From Bacillota bacterium (lineage in GTDB: Bacteria; Bacillota; Clostridia; Saccharofermentanales; Fastidiosipilaceae): a stretch of DNA of 30,832 bases. Position 1 is the first letter of the stretch. Each line of letters opens with the position of its first letter. The translations under genes were made by a program, and so were the position numbers. The stretch lies in assembly GCA_023442635.1 (NCBI GenBank), contig JAEZYR010000051.1, positions 1-30,832 of the forward strand, written 5' to 3'. The notes under the pieces are model-generated. The model ran no database searches, was not told the origin of the DNA, and saw nothing but the letters and a program-made list of their open reading frames with translations. This document shows, piece by piece, positions 1-7,519 of this stretch.

Positions 1-1208
1 GGCTGGGACTCGCTTGCTGGCTGACCCTGGCTCTCCTGCTCGCTTTCGCCCTCGGCGTCAGCTTGGTTCAAATGCTGGAATTGGGGGTGCAAGATGACAC
101 CTCCGCCTGTCAAAACACAGGCCTGCAAAATATCGTCGTCATCACGGAAGGTCCAGCAGTGGCTTTTTTCGTCCCAATAATGCTGGCAAAAGGCCCTCAT
201 GTTGCCCGAGAACATATTCGAGGCGTCATGCGGCACTTGGCGCTCCAATTGGTCAGCCCCCAGGATTCTGACGCCGCCTCGGGTCACAACTTCTTGGCCT
301 AGGCGGCTGCCTTCGACATTGCCTCCTGTCGCCACAGCCATATCGACCACAATAGAGCCTGGCCTCATACCCTCTAGCATATCAGCCGTAATCAGGCGGG
401 GGGCTGGACGGCCAAAGACCTTCGCCGTCGTGATGACGATGTCGGATTGCGCAATGACGCGAGCTTCGGCTTCTTGCTGTAGGCGGATTTGCTCTTCGTT
501 GAGTTCTCGCGCATAGCCACCTTCGGTTTCGCCCACATTGCCCAAATCAATTTTGACAAAGCGAGCGCCTAGGGAGCGCACTTGCTCTTCGGTACCTGGA
601 CGTGTGTCAAAGGCTTCGACCCTAGCGCCCAGGCGCTTGGCTGTCGCGATGGCCTGCAAACCTGCCACCCCTACGCCGATAACAAAGACACGGGCTGGCG
701 CAATATTGCCAGAGGGAGTCATCATCATGGGCATGATCTTCGGCAAACGCTGAGCCGCCATGAGGACTGCATAGTAGCCAGCTAGGTTGGTTTGCGAACT
801 CTGGACGTCCATTTTTTGCGCGATGGTCGTGCGTGGGATGAGTTCTAGACTCAGGGCTCGAAGGCCGCTTTGAGCCAAACGGCGGACAAGCGCCCCCTGG
901 CGGAAGGGGTCAAGGTAGCTGATGTGTAGAGCGCCCTTGCGGTAAACGTCTAGATCCTCGTCTTCGGTTGGCGCCTGAACGCGCAGCAAGACTTCGCTTG
1001 TTTGTTTGGCCTCTATGCGCTCGGCCTCTGTGTGAAGCAGCTGAGCTCCTGCTTGTTCATAGTCTTCATCGGTATAGCCAGCAGCTAGGCCAGCTCCGCT
1101 TTCGACCGCAACTTCTAGGCCAGATCGAATCAGCGTCTGGGCGTCAGCTGGGACGAGCGCCACACGGGTCTCAGGCTCGCTTTCGCGGTGTACGTAGATT
1201 TTTGGCAT
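1..1208 (-). CDS. pntA: NAD(P) transhydrogenase subunit alpha (part 1), partial at left edge
   Basis: The reverse-strand frame is open from the ATG at 1208 to the window edge, giving about 402 residues without a stop. It begins MPKIYVHRESEPETRVALVP, the usual start of the transhydrogenase-alpha/alanine-dehydrogenase fold. It continues with a Rossmann motif (VFVIGVGVAGLQAIATAKRLGA) and the conserved RPGTEEQVRSLGA and DMAVATGGNVEGS segments. The family couples hydride transfer between NADH and NADP to proton movement; this soluble domain I binds NAD(H). The separate alpha-1 form is usually about 375-400 residues, so the gene probably ends just outside the window. The last visible residues are an E/Q/S-rich tail rather than membrane segments. 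A GGAGGAAGCGGG leader before the ATG supports the start. Alanine dehydrogenase is a less likely alternative because the segments above match PntA better. Confidence 0.88.
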   Translation of the reverse strand, partial: MPKIYVHRESEPETRVALVPADAQTLIRSGLEVAVESGAGLAAGYTDEDYEQAGAQLLHTEAERIEAKQTSEVLLRVQAPTEDEDLDVYRKGALHISYLDPFRQGALVRRLAQSGLRALSLELIPRTTIAQKMDVQSSQTNLAGYYAVLMAAQRLPKIMPMMMTPSGNIAPARVFVIGVGVAGLQAIATAKRLGARVEAFDTRPGTEEQVRSLGARFVKIDLGNVGETEGGYARELNEEQIRLQQEAEARVIAQSDIVITTAKVFGRPAPRLITADMLEGMRPGSIVVDMAVATGGNVEGSRLGQEVVTRGGVRILGADQLERQVPHDASNMFSGNMRAFCQHYWDEKSHCWTFRDDDDILQACVLTGGGVILHPQFQHLNQADAEGESEQESQGQPASESQ

Positions 1209-1509
1209 CCCGCTTCCTCCTTGGCATCTATTGTGTGTAGTTTAGCTGAAAGCACGGGCGCTGAGCACAGACAGATCCCTTTCTTCAAGGAAATACTTGC
1301 TGATGGCCAAGCGCTGGGGAGGGAGAGGGCAAAAGCGCCTCTGTGGATAGAAAGCGGGCGCGGATGGTAGAATTTGGGGTAGGATAGCAAAAGAGAAAGT
1401 TGTTTCAGTTTTCATTTTAACTTTGCCAAGCAAGTACGCTTAAGATTGTTTTTGAAGACTGTAATGTCGTATATCTCGAAGATGTAAATAGGATGAGAGG
1501 TTAAGTACT
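1209..1509. other. Divergent intergenic region between pntA and the restriction-modification cassette
   Basis: This 301-base gap must hold the divergent promoters for pntA (minus) and the restriction-modification genes (plus). The pntA half is G+C-rich like the leftward chromosome; from about 1385 rightward the sequence becomes AT-rich like the cassette, so a junction may lie there. A weak plus-strand promoter candidate is TTGTTT, 18 bases, then TATATC at about 1446-1475. I found no convincing -35/-10 pair for pntA. No RNA gene or repeat was recognised. Confidence 0.4.
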
Positions 1510-3549
1510 ATGGCAAGAAGCATTGAAGAGAAGGTAGAGGATTATTACAAAGCTCTTCTTACTGAGCTCGGAATACGCCGTTTTACTAAAACCGAACCCA
1601 TTAACGAATCAATTGCTAAGGCTCTCAAAGAAGCTGATTCAAAGTCAGGCGGAACTGGATCTAATTATCCAGATATACAGCTTCTGCTTCAAAATAAATC
1701 TCGCCGAGATATCCCCGTTATGATTGAAGCCAAAGGCACTAAGGGAAAACTCGAGAAATTAACAGCCAAAGGCGATATTGAGTTTGTTAGCACGAATAAG
1801 AATCCAAGACATGCCATACAGCAATTCGCAGTTAACGGTGCCTTACACTATGGCCTAGCTATTTTAGATGCCAATATCTATAACGAAGTCATTATTATTG
1901 GCATAAATGGCTCGGAGTTAGATGAAAAAGGCCGTATTAAGGATCCAGAGTATAAAGCCTATTACGTGTCCACAAAAAACGAACGCATTCCTAAAGAACT
2001 GACTGGTTTTCAGTTTGAGCAGATGAAAGCGTCCAATATTGATGCGTTTTTTGCCGAATTGGATGAGCTATTGTTGACAGAAGCTGAAAAAGAAAAGTTC
2101 AGGAGAGATAAAGAAGATCTATTAGAGAAAAATATTAAAAGCATTCACCAACGCATTTACGATGATGCCAGCATCAGAACTTTACTTGGGACTAATGAAA
2201 AATTGTACTTGTTTTGTGGATTGATCATGGCTGGCCTTACGACGGATGGCGTAAAGTCTTTAGATGAATCCGATTTTTATAGCAATGATGATTATGGTGA
2301 TAACGATGGCAATCTGATTTTACGCAGAGCGGGCGCTTTTTTACGCAAAAAGAATTGCCCATCAGAAAAAATCAATATGGTTTTGAACTATTTGAAGCCT
2401 GTATTTGAGAAACGCGATCTTTGGAAGCCGATCAATGGCGAAAGCGTCATTAAATCGATTTACAAGCAAGTTAAAGAAGACATCTTGCCACTCCTTGAAA
2501 GCAATATCCATTTAGACTTTACAGGGAAGATTCTGAATAGTTTGAACGACTGGGTAGCTATCGATAACGATAAGAAAAATGATGTCGTGCTGACGCCTCG
2601 TGTCGTCACAAACTTAATGGCTCGTATGGCACGAACAGATAGAGATTCGTTCGTGTGGGATACCTGCATGGGATCATCGGGCTTTTTGGTATCTGCCATG
2701 GAAATCATGATTGATGATGCCAGACAACATATCAAAGATACCCAGGCGCTGGAAGAAAAAATTGAGCATATAAAGCGCAATCAATTGCTTGGTATTGAGA
2801 TCCTAGGAAACATCTATCTTCTCGCTATTTTGAATATGATTCTTATGGGCGATGGGTCTTCTAAATTGATCTGCGGTGATGCCCATCGTGAAGCACCTAA
2901 ATTCATCAATCATCACAGGAGCGATTTCCCAGCGAATGTTTTTCTACTGAATCCGCCTTATTCTGCGCCAGGCAAAGGACTTGTTTTTGCCGAGGAAGCC
3001 CTATCACAGATGGAGACAGGCTATGGTGCTGTGCTCATTCAAGAGAATGCAGGAAGTGGGCAGGGAGATGTGTATTCCAAGAGGATTTTAGAGAAGAATA
3101 CACTGATTGCGAGTGTCCACATGCCCACCGATTTATTTATCGGTAAATCTTCTGTGCAAGCGGCCATTTATCTTTTTCAAGTCAATCGCCCGCACGAAGC
3201 AGATGATATCGTCACCTTTATTGACTTTTCTGAAGACGGCTATTCTCGACAAAACCGCAAAAAGAGTACGCAAGAAGTTAACTTACGTAATACAGACCAT
3301 GCACTAGAACGCTATGACGAGGTGGCAGCGATCTGTCTAGGGAAAAAGCCTAAGACTTCTTACTACACAGAGGCGAATGGTTTGGTCATTAGGGACACGA
3401 TCTCATTAGGTGGAAATGATTGGACGTTTAATCAACATAAAAAGATTGATACCGTACCTACAGAAGAAGATTTTAAGAAAACAGTTGCGGACTATTTGGC
3501 ATGGAAAGTCAGTGCGATTTTGCGAGGGGAGGTGAATGTGGATGAATAA
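1510..3549 (+). CDS. BcgI-like type IIB restriction subunit: PD-(D/E)xK nuclease fused to N6-adenine methyltransferase
   Basis: This 679-residue protein combines cleavage and methylation in one chain. Near the N terminus, PDIQLLL (P54, D55) followed by MIEAKG (E73-A-K75), with E33 upstream, is a PD-(D/E)xK nuclease site. The methylase core has a motif-I loop (DTCMGSSGF, residues about 384-392) and motif IV NPPY (481-484), as in N6-adenine methylases of the HsdM/BcgI group. There is no separate HsdR or helicase gene nearby, and the specificity gene directly follows and overlaps by 8 bases, which is the BcgI A-B arrangement. BcgI-type enzymes cut on both sides of a bipartite target and methylate it. 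The start has GAGAGG nine bases upstream. Base composition is AT-richer than neighbours, suggesting transfer. A methylase whose nuclease domain is inactive cannot be excluded. Confidence 0.85.
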   Translation: MARSIEEKVEDYYKALLTELGIRRFTKTEPINESIAKALKEADSKSGGTGSNYPDIQLLLQNKSRRDIPVMIEAKGTKGKLEKLTAKGDIEFVSTNKNPRHAIQQFAVNGALHYGLAILDANIYNEVIIIGINGSELDEKGRIKDPEYKAYYVSTKNERIPKELTGFQFEQMKASNIDAFFAELDELLLTEAEKEKFRRDKEDLLEKNIKSIHQRIYDDASIRTLLGTNEKLYLFCGLIMAGLTTDGVKSLDESDFYSNDDYGDNDGNLILRRAGAFLRKKNCPSEKINMVLNYLKPVFEKRDLWKPINGESVIKSIYKQVKEDILPLLESNIHLDFTGKILNSLNDWVAIDNDKKNDVVLTPRVVTNLMARMARTDRDSFVWDTCMGSSGFLVSAMEIMIDDARQHIKDTQALEEKIEHIKRNQLLGIEILGNIYLLAILNMILMGDGSSKLICGDAHREAPKFINHHRSDFPANVFLLNPPYSAPGKGLVFAEEALSQMETGYGAVLIQENAGSGQGDVYSKRILEKNTLIASVHMPTDLFIGKSSVQAAIYLFQVNRPHEADDIVTFIDFSEDGYSRQNRKKSTQEVNLRNTDHALERYDEVAAICLGKKPKTSYYTEANGLVIRDTISLGGNDWTFNQHKKIDTVPTEEDFKKTVADYLAWKVSAILRGEVNVDE

Positions 3550-4126
3550 GAAGTTGATGTCTTTTGCGCTGGGCGACGTCTTTAAGATTTATTCACCGAA
3601 GAAGCGCTTTAATGCGAACGCAGTGCAGTTTGGCGGAAAGTATCCGTATGTGGCACGAGGGTCATCGAACAATGGTATTCGTGGTTACATCACGGAGGAC
3701 GAGCAGTATCTCAGCCCTGCAAAGTCTCTGTGTTTCGGACAGGATACGGCAACCGTTTTCTACCAACCCGATGCCTACTTTACAGGCGACAAGATTAAGG
3801 TCATGATTTTGAATAACCATGAACTGAATGATGAGTTGGCTCAGTATTTTATCACCGTGATAAAGAAAGCGTTTTCTACCTTCGCATGGGGGCAAAGTTC
3901 GTTTAACGAGAAGATTCTGAAGGCTACTGAAATCGTTCTTCCCGTTATCGAATCTTCTGATCCCAACCATGAGTACACAATCGATGACATAGACTTCAAC
4001 TATATGCAGGAGCGCATCACGGAGCTGGAGCAGGAGCGCATCACGGAGCTGGAAACCTATCTAATAGCTTCTGGATTGGATGACTATGAACTGACGCAGG
4101 AAGATAAAGAAATACTCTCTCTCTAG
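3542..4126 (+). CDS. Restriction-modification specificity (S) subunit, N-terminal half ending in a frameshift
   Basis: This frame encodes 194 residues with one target-recognition domain (about 1-150; SFALGDVFKIYSPKKRF and GSSNNGIRGYI are typical HsdS/BcgIB openings) and a helical linker containing QERITELE twice. It stops at TAG 4124-4126 inside a CT-repeat tract. A complete S subunit has two recognition domains; the second lies immediately downstream in another frame. Inserting one CT would join them into about 387 residues. I chose ATG 3542, because GGAGG ends nine bases before it; the ATG at 3536 would leave only three. The gene overlaps the end of the nuclease-methylase gene, so the two are translationally coupled. 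Truncated half-S proteins of type IC systems can dimerise and remain active, so this half may be functional rather than dead. Confidence 0.8.
   Translation: MNKKLMSFALGDVFKIYSPKKRFNANAVQFGGKYPYVARGSSNNGIRGYITEDEQYLSPAKSLCFGQDTATVFYQPDAYFTGDKIKVMILNNHELNDELAQYFITVIKKAFSTFAWGQSSFNEKILKATEIVLPVIESSDPNHEYTIDDIDFNYMQERITELEQERITELETYLIASGLDDYELTQEDKEILSL
4006..4053 (+). repeat. Exact 24-bp tandem duplication in the S-subunit linker
   Basis: Two perfect copies of a 24-base unit (4006-4029 and 4030-4053) encode QERITELE twice, in frame. They sit in the helical spacer that separates the two DNA-recognition domains of S subunits. In EcoR124-type systems, changing the number of short repeats at this place changes the spacer length of the DNA target. 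Confidence 0.9.
4115..4124 (+). repeat. (CT)5 dinucleotide tract at the S-subunit frameshift
   Basis: Five CT units run directly into the stop codon of the N-terminal half of the S gene. With six units the reading frame would pass from EILSL into SRKSAFDEADAA and then the second recognition domain. With five, translation stops. The tract is short, so slippage would be slower than in long tracts. Confidence 0.8.
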
Positions 4127-4703
4127 AAAATCCGCATTTGACGAAGCAGATGCTGCGCAAGCTGATTGCAGGAATGGGGAGCTGAGTTTTAAGAAATTTA
4201 CATTGGAGGAGCTGTTTACATCCGCCACGGGCAATGTTGATTTGCAGCAAAAGGACATCAATGGAAAAGGTGAGTTTTTCATAAACAGCGGCGTAGAGAA
4301 CTGTGGCATCAAGGGAAGAACCGATAGACTTGCGAGGATATTTCCTGCAAACACCATTACGGTGGACTTCTGGGGAAACGCCTATTACCGCGATTTCGAG
4401 TACAAAATGGCTACGCATAATCATGTGTTCTCGCTGGCGGGTGATGTCATCAAGAATAGGCTTGTCGGCATGTACATCATCGGGCTGCTGTCCAGGTTGC
4501 CGCGGCTATTTTCCTATAATAACATGGCAACTTGGAACAAACTAAAAACTGTTGAGGTGAGCCTTCCTGTCATGCCAGACGGCAATATTAACTTCGACTA
4601 CATGGAGCGTTACATTCGTGCTATTGAGAAGCTAACAATTGCCGATGTAGTAAAGTACAAAGATAAACTAATCGAAACAACGAAGCAAATTGTTTCTAGG
4701 TGA
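4125..4703 (+). pseudogene. Restriction-modification specificity (S) subunit, C-terminal half, out of frame
   Basis: This frame (open from about 4095) carries the second recognition domain: FKKFTLEELFTSATGNVDLQ, GEFFINSGVENCGIKG, and a closing segment NFDYMERYIRAIEKL. That segment parallels FNYMQERITELE at the end of the first half, as expected for the symmetric two-domain S fold. It has no good start of its own: the first candidate is a TTG at 4203 without a clear ribosome binding site, while homology-like sequence begins upstream of it. I therefore read it as the separated 3' half of the S gene. It would be expressed only if the CT tract gains a unit, or by ribosomal slippage or reinitiation. 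It ends 13 bases before the convergent gene that ends at 4717. Confidence 0.75.
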
Positions 4704-4716
4704 ACGGTCATCCCCC

Positions 4717-5214
4717 TCACTCCCCATACCTAAGAACAAATAAGGATTCGTGCTCAGCCAAAGATGCAATCAGCTGAGTAAAGTCTGTATCGGTCGGTGT
4801 GTACACAACGACCGAAAAGTCTTCCTCAAAAGTGACCAAGGTCTTTTGCTGAATAAAATAAAGATTCAGATGATTTTTCCCTTGAACAAGAACGGTTTTC
4901 AGCAGTTCTCCAAGCTCAGAGAGCGAATAGTCAGAAAGGTCAGTGGAGGGTCTTTTGTATTTTTGATATAGATGCCAATTGTATTTATTCATCCAGGCAA
5001 GTTCTATATAAAAATCATGGCAAGCCATGAGCGAGAGGAATATTCTCACAACCCTCTCTGCATACTCGCACAAAAAGTTTTCTGCCAAATAATCTTCAAG
5101 CTCAGAAAAGCGACTTTCGAATCCATAGACTTGATAATAGGGGCCAACGGTGAAGTAGCGTTCCCCCTCTAGTAGCGTCATGATGGCTTCATCGTAATCG
5201 TTATGTGGCGTCAT
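4717..5214 (-). CDS. Hypothetical protein of 165 residues, downstream of an ABC exporter
   Basis: I do not recognise this family. The protein is acidic and rich in Tyr, Leu, Phe and Glu (for example FTVGPYYQVYGFESRFSELE near residue 20), has no signal peptide, no cysteine cluster and no convincing membrane segment, and looks like a small soluble alpha/beta protein. AAGGAAGGGG lies about ten bases before the ATG, and only 18 bases separate it from the stop of the ABC transporter gene, so the two are probably one transcript. It may be an accessory or immunity-type partner of the transporter, but nothing in the sequence shows this. It is somewhat AT-richer than nrdDG. Confidence 0.7.
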   Translation of the reverse strand: MTPHNDYDEAIMTLLEGERYFTVGPYYQVYGFESRFSELEDYLAENFLCEYAERVVRIFLSLMACHDFYIELAWMNKYNWHLYQKYKRPSTDLSDYSLSELGELLKTVLVQGKNHLNLYFIQQKTLVTFEEDFSVVVYTPTDTDFTQLIASLAEHESLFVLRYGE

Positions 5215-5232
5215 ATTCTGGTGACCCCTTCC

Positions 5233-6810
5233 TTAGCCCTGGCATAACAAGTCCTCTATTTCGAGTATGGTCCACTCAGAGCTATACTCGCGTTGTTCAT
5301 GGCTGATCAAGACGACCGTGCCCTCATAAGCCTCTAGAACAGCCAGCAATTCCGCCGACTTATGCGCATCTAGATTGGCGAAGGGTTCGTCCAGAAGCAG
5401 TAGAGACTTGCCTGTGTTCAGGCAGCGCTCAAACTTGAGAATCTGCTGCTCGCCGCCACTGAGTTGAGTCGCATCAGACACCTGGCGCATGGCCCGATAC
5501 GCCTGATCTTCAGGAACAAGACTCGCCTCATAAGGATAAGCCCCAAAGAGGCTCACATTGCTGGCATAGTCCTCTGCAAAGACGCGCTGATTTTGAGGGA
5601 GATAGAAGTATTCTGCCTCACGAAAGTGTCGCCTTTGCCCATCGATACAAATGCTGCCCTCATAGTCTACCTGCCCCTGTAGGACACGGAAAAGGGTGCT
5701 CTTGCCCGAGCCGCTCCTGCCCTGGAGTAAGTACTTTTTGCCTGCCTCAAGTTGAAAATCGTAGGTCAAAGCTTTTTGGGGAAAGACCACGCTTACTCGC
5801 TGCAAGCTCAGTTTTGACCATGGCTTTGGGTCGTGCTCCCTCTGTTGCCAGCGATCCTCTATTTGGAGGATGGCATCAACTTCCTTTCTCAATTCCTCCG
5901 TGCTATTGATCGTGTTGACGCAGTACACCAGCTCACGCAGCGGATCGATGAAGGACTGAATATAGCTAAAAGAGGCCACCAAAACACCTAGGCTCAAGTT
6001 GTGCAATAGGATGAGCTCGCCCGAACTCAAAAAGACCAAGAAGTCGATGAGAAAAAGACAGGCTCCAGAAACAAGCAGGCTGAGCAGCTTGGCCCGCCCC
6101 ATATGCAGGCGCTTAGCTTGCACTGAACGGCTGGCCGCTTCATGGCGTGTGGCAAAGGCCAGAACAGACTTGCTGTCAAGCATATCGAATGAATGCAAGA
6201 GGTCCTCCACCAAGTGCATATATCGCTTGCGCTCGTCGATATAGCCTTTCGTGCGCGTGGCAAGTCGCTTTTTGAGTAATTTAGGACTCAGCAGGGTGAG
6301 TAAACTGCCGATAAGCAGGCTCAAGAAAATAAGCCAGTGGGTACTGAGAATAACGACAATAGCGTAAATACCTAAGGTCAGAATCGATTGAATAAACGAT
6401 ATCTTGGGGGTCAGATAATCTTGCTCGAGGGTGGTGATTTGCTCACTCAAAAGATTGATTTGCTCGGGCAATTTATGCTTCCGAAATTGCTTCGGAGGCA
6501 TCCACATCAGGCGTTCGAAAAGGCGATCCTTGAGGTTCTTTTCAAACTGAACCGAACGCTTCCAAAGCAAACGCTGCGCCACAAAGGTAAAAGCTAGGTA
6601 CAAGAGAATAAGGCCGAGAAAAGCGAGAACCAGCCAGAGCCAAAGCTGCACATCTTTTCGGGGGAAGGCCTGGTCGATGGCGAGCTTATACACAACGGGA
6701 ATCAAGATCAAGGCAGCATTCGATGCAAGGGTCGTTAAGGTCTCCCCCCAAATGATGGGAGCTAAACGCCGCAGCTCATGGCGCACAGAGGTCTGTTTAT
6801 ACGAATTCAT
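5233..6810 (-). CDS. ABC transporter, fused permease and ATPase (exporter type)
   Basis: This 525-residue half-transporter has an N-terminal membrane domain of about six helices (residues about 15-300) and a C-terminal nucleotide-binding domain. The latter shows Walker A GRSGSGKST (about residue 360), Q-loop LPQNQRVF, signature LSGGEQQ, Walker B LLLLDEP with D-loop ANLD, and the switch histidine in LISHEQ. It would work as a dimer and export a substrate such as a peptide, lipid or drug. The segment after the signature (ILKFERCL) departs from the usual RxAxAR pattern. It starts 88 bases after nrdG on the same strand and is followed at 18 bases by a 165-residue orphan. No peptidase domain or precursor peptide is visible, so the substrate is unknown. 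The start lacks a good Shine-Dalgarno sequence. Confidence 0.85.
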   Translation of the reverse strand: MNSYKQTSVRHELRRLAPIIWGETLTTLASNAALILIPVVYKLAIDQAFPRKDVQLWLWLVLAFLGLILLYLAFTFVAQRLLWKRSVQFEKNLKDRLFERLMWMPPKQFRKHKLPEQINLLSEQITTLEQDYLTPKISFIQSILTLGIYAIVVILSTHWLIFLSLLIGSLLTLLSPKLLKKRLATRTKGYIDERKRYMHLVEDLLHSFDMLDSKSVLAFATRHEAASRSVQAKRLHMGRAKLLSLLVSGACLFLIDFLVFLSSGELILLHNLSLGVLVASFSYIQSFIDPLRELVYCVNTINSTEELRKEVDAILQIEDRWQQREHDPKPWSKLSLQRVSVVFPQKALTYDFQLEAGKKYLLQGRSGSGKSTLFRVLQGQVDYEGSICIDGQRRHFREAEYFYLPQNQRVFAEDYASNVSLFGAYPYEASLVPEDQAYRAMRQVSDATQLSGGEQQILKFERCLNTGKSLLLLDEPFANLDAHKSAELLAVLEAYEGTVVLISHEQREYSSEWTILEIEDLLCQG

Positions 6811-6816
6811 ATGTCT

Positions 6817-6824
6817 ATTTTATA
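6817..6824 (-). promoter_or_regulatory. Candidate -10 element just before the ABC exporter start
   Basis: On the minus strand TATAAAAT lies 6-13 bases before the ATG at 6810. A start of transcription the usual 6-7 bases downstream would leave almost no leader, and no clear Shine-Dalgarno is present. No matching -35 is visible, so this is tentative. Confidence 0.3.
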
Positions 6825-6898
6825 CTTCTTCTAAAAGCAGATAAGCCTGTCCAGAGAAGAAGCTAGACCGAATCAGCCGATCTGGTGCTCGCCCCTGG

Positions 6899-7519
6899 CT
6901 AGGCCGTGGGCACGCGCGCCAAAAGCGCCTCCCCCTCTTCGCTCAGTGCCAGCAGCCGTTGATTGCGACTCCCCCTAAAGGGCAGATCCAGGCTGCGAAG
7001 ACTGGCCACATAAGGTCCATCGATCAGCAGATCCACCTCCTGCAGAAGGGCTGCGATAGCCTCTTGTCCTTGCCCAAGCAAGGCGAGCTTCGGCCCTTGC
7101 CTCAGCTGAATAGGCTCACCTTGCGCAGCTGCCTGCAAAGTCTCCAAGGTATAGCCCGTGTAGCAGACGATATTGCCGCCCAAAGCGTGAACTTCTTTGG
7201 CCAGGAGGCTCAAGGCCTTTGCTTGCACAAAGGGCTCTCCACCCGAAAAAGTCATGCCCTCAAGCAGCTCATTTTTTTGATATTCGGCCAAGATCTCGGA
7301 TACCGCCATAACCTGCCCGCCAAGTGGCAGAAAAGTCTGCGGATTGTGACAGCCAGGGCAGCGATGTGGGCAGCCTTGCGCAAAAAGGGTCAGCCGCAGT
7401 CCTGGCCCATCCACAATGGAATCCCCCACCCATTGCGCAACGCGAATATGTGCCTCGCCCACAGCATAAGGGGAAGCAGGTCTCTTGTTAAGCCCTGCCT
7501 TCGCCACCTGCTCAGCCAT
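6899..7519 (-). CDS. nrdG: Anaerobic ribonucleoside-triphosphate reductase activating protein
   Basis: This radical-SAM activase installs the glycyl radical on NrdD. The sequence has VDGPGLRLTLFAQGC leading into the CX3CX2C iron-sulfur motif CPHRCPGC (C50, C54, C57 from the chosen start), then the SAM-binding GMTFSGGEP. I chose ATG 7519, whose ATGGCTGA overlaps the nrdD stop by 8 bases, the usual coupling for this pair. A longer frame begins at 7558, but its extra 13 residues lie within nrdD and it has no ribosome site. At about 206 residues it is somewhat longer than many NrdG proteins, owing to an N-terminal extension before GEAHIRVAQW and a longer C terminus. The reaction releases 5'-deoxyadenosine. 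Confidence 0.92.
   Translation of the reverse strand: MAEQVAKAGLNKRPASPYAVGEAHIRVAQWVGDSIVDGPGLRLTLFAQGCPHRCPGCHNPQTFLPLGGQVMAVSEILAEYQKNELLEGMTFSGGEPFVQAKALSLLAKEVHALGGNIVCYTGYTLETLQAAAQGEPIQLRQGPKLALLGQGQEAIAALLQEVDLLIDGPYVASLRSLDLPFRGSRNQRLLALSEEGEALLARVPTA

Noticed and set aside
1510..3549. Ordinary type I HsdM methylase
   Set aside because: The N-terminal PD...EAK nuclease motif and absence of an HsdR gene fit the fused BcgI-type subunit better.
4203..4703. Independent small gene starting at TTG 4203
   Set aside because: Homology-like S-subunit sequence extends upstream of the TTG, there is no clear ribosome site, and a one-unit change in the CT tract joins it to the preceding frame.
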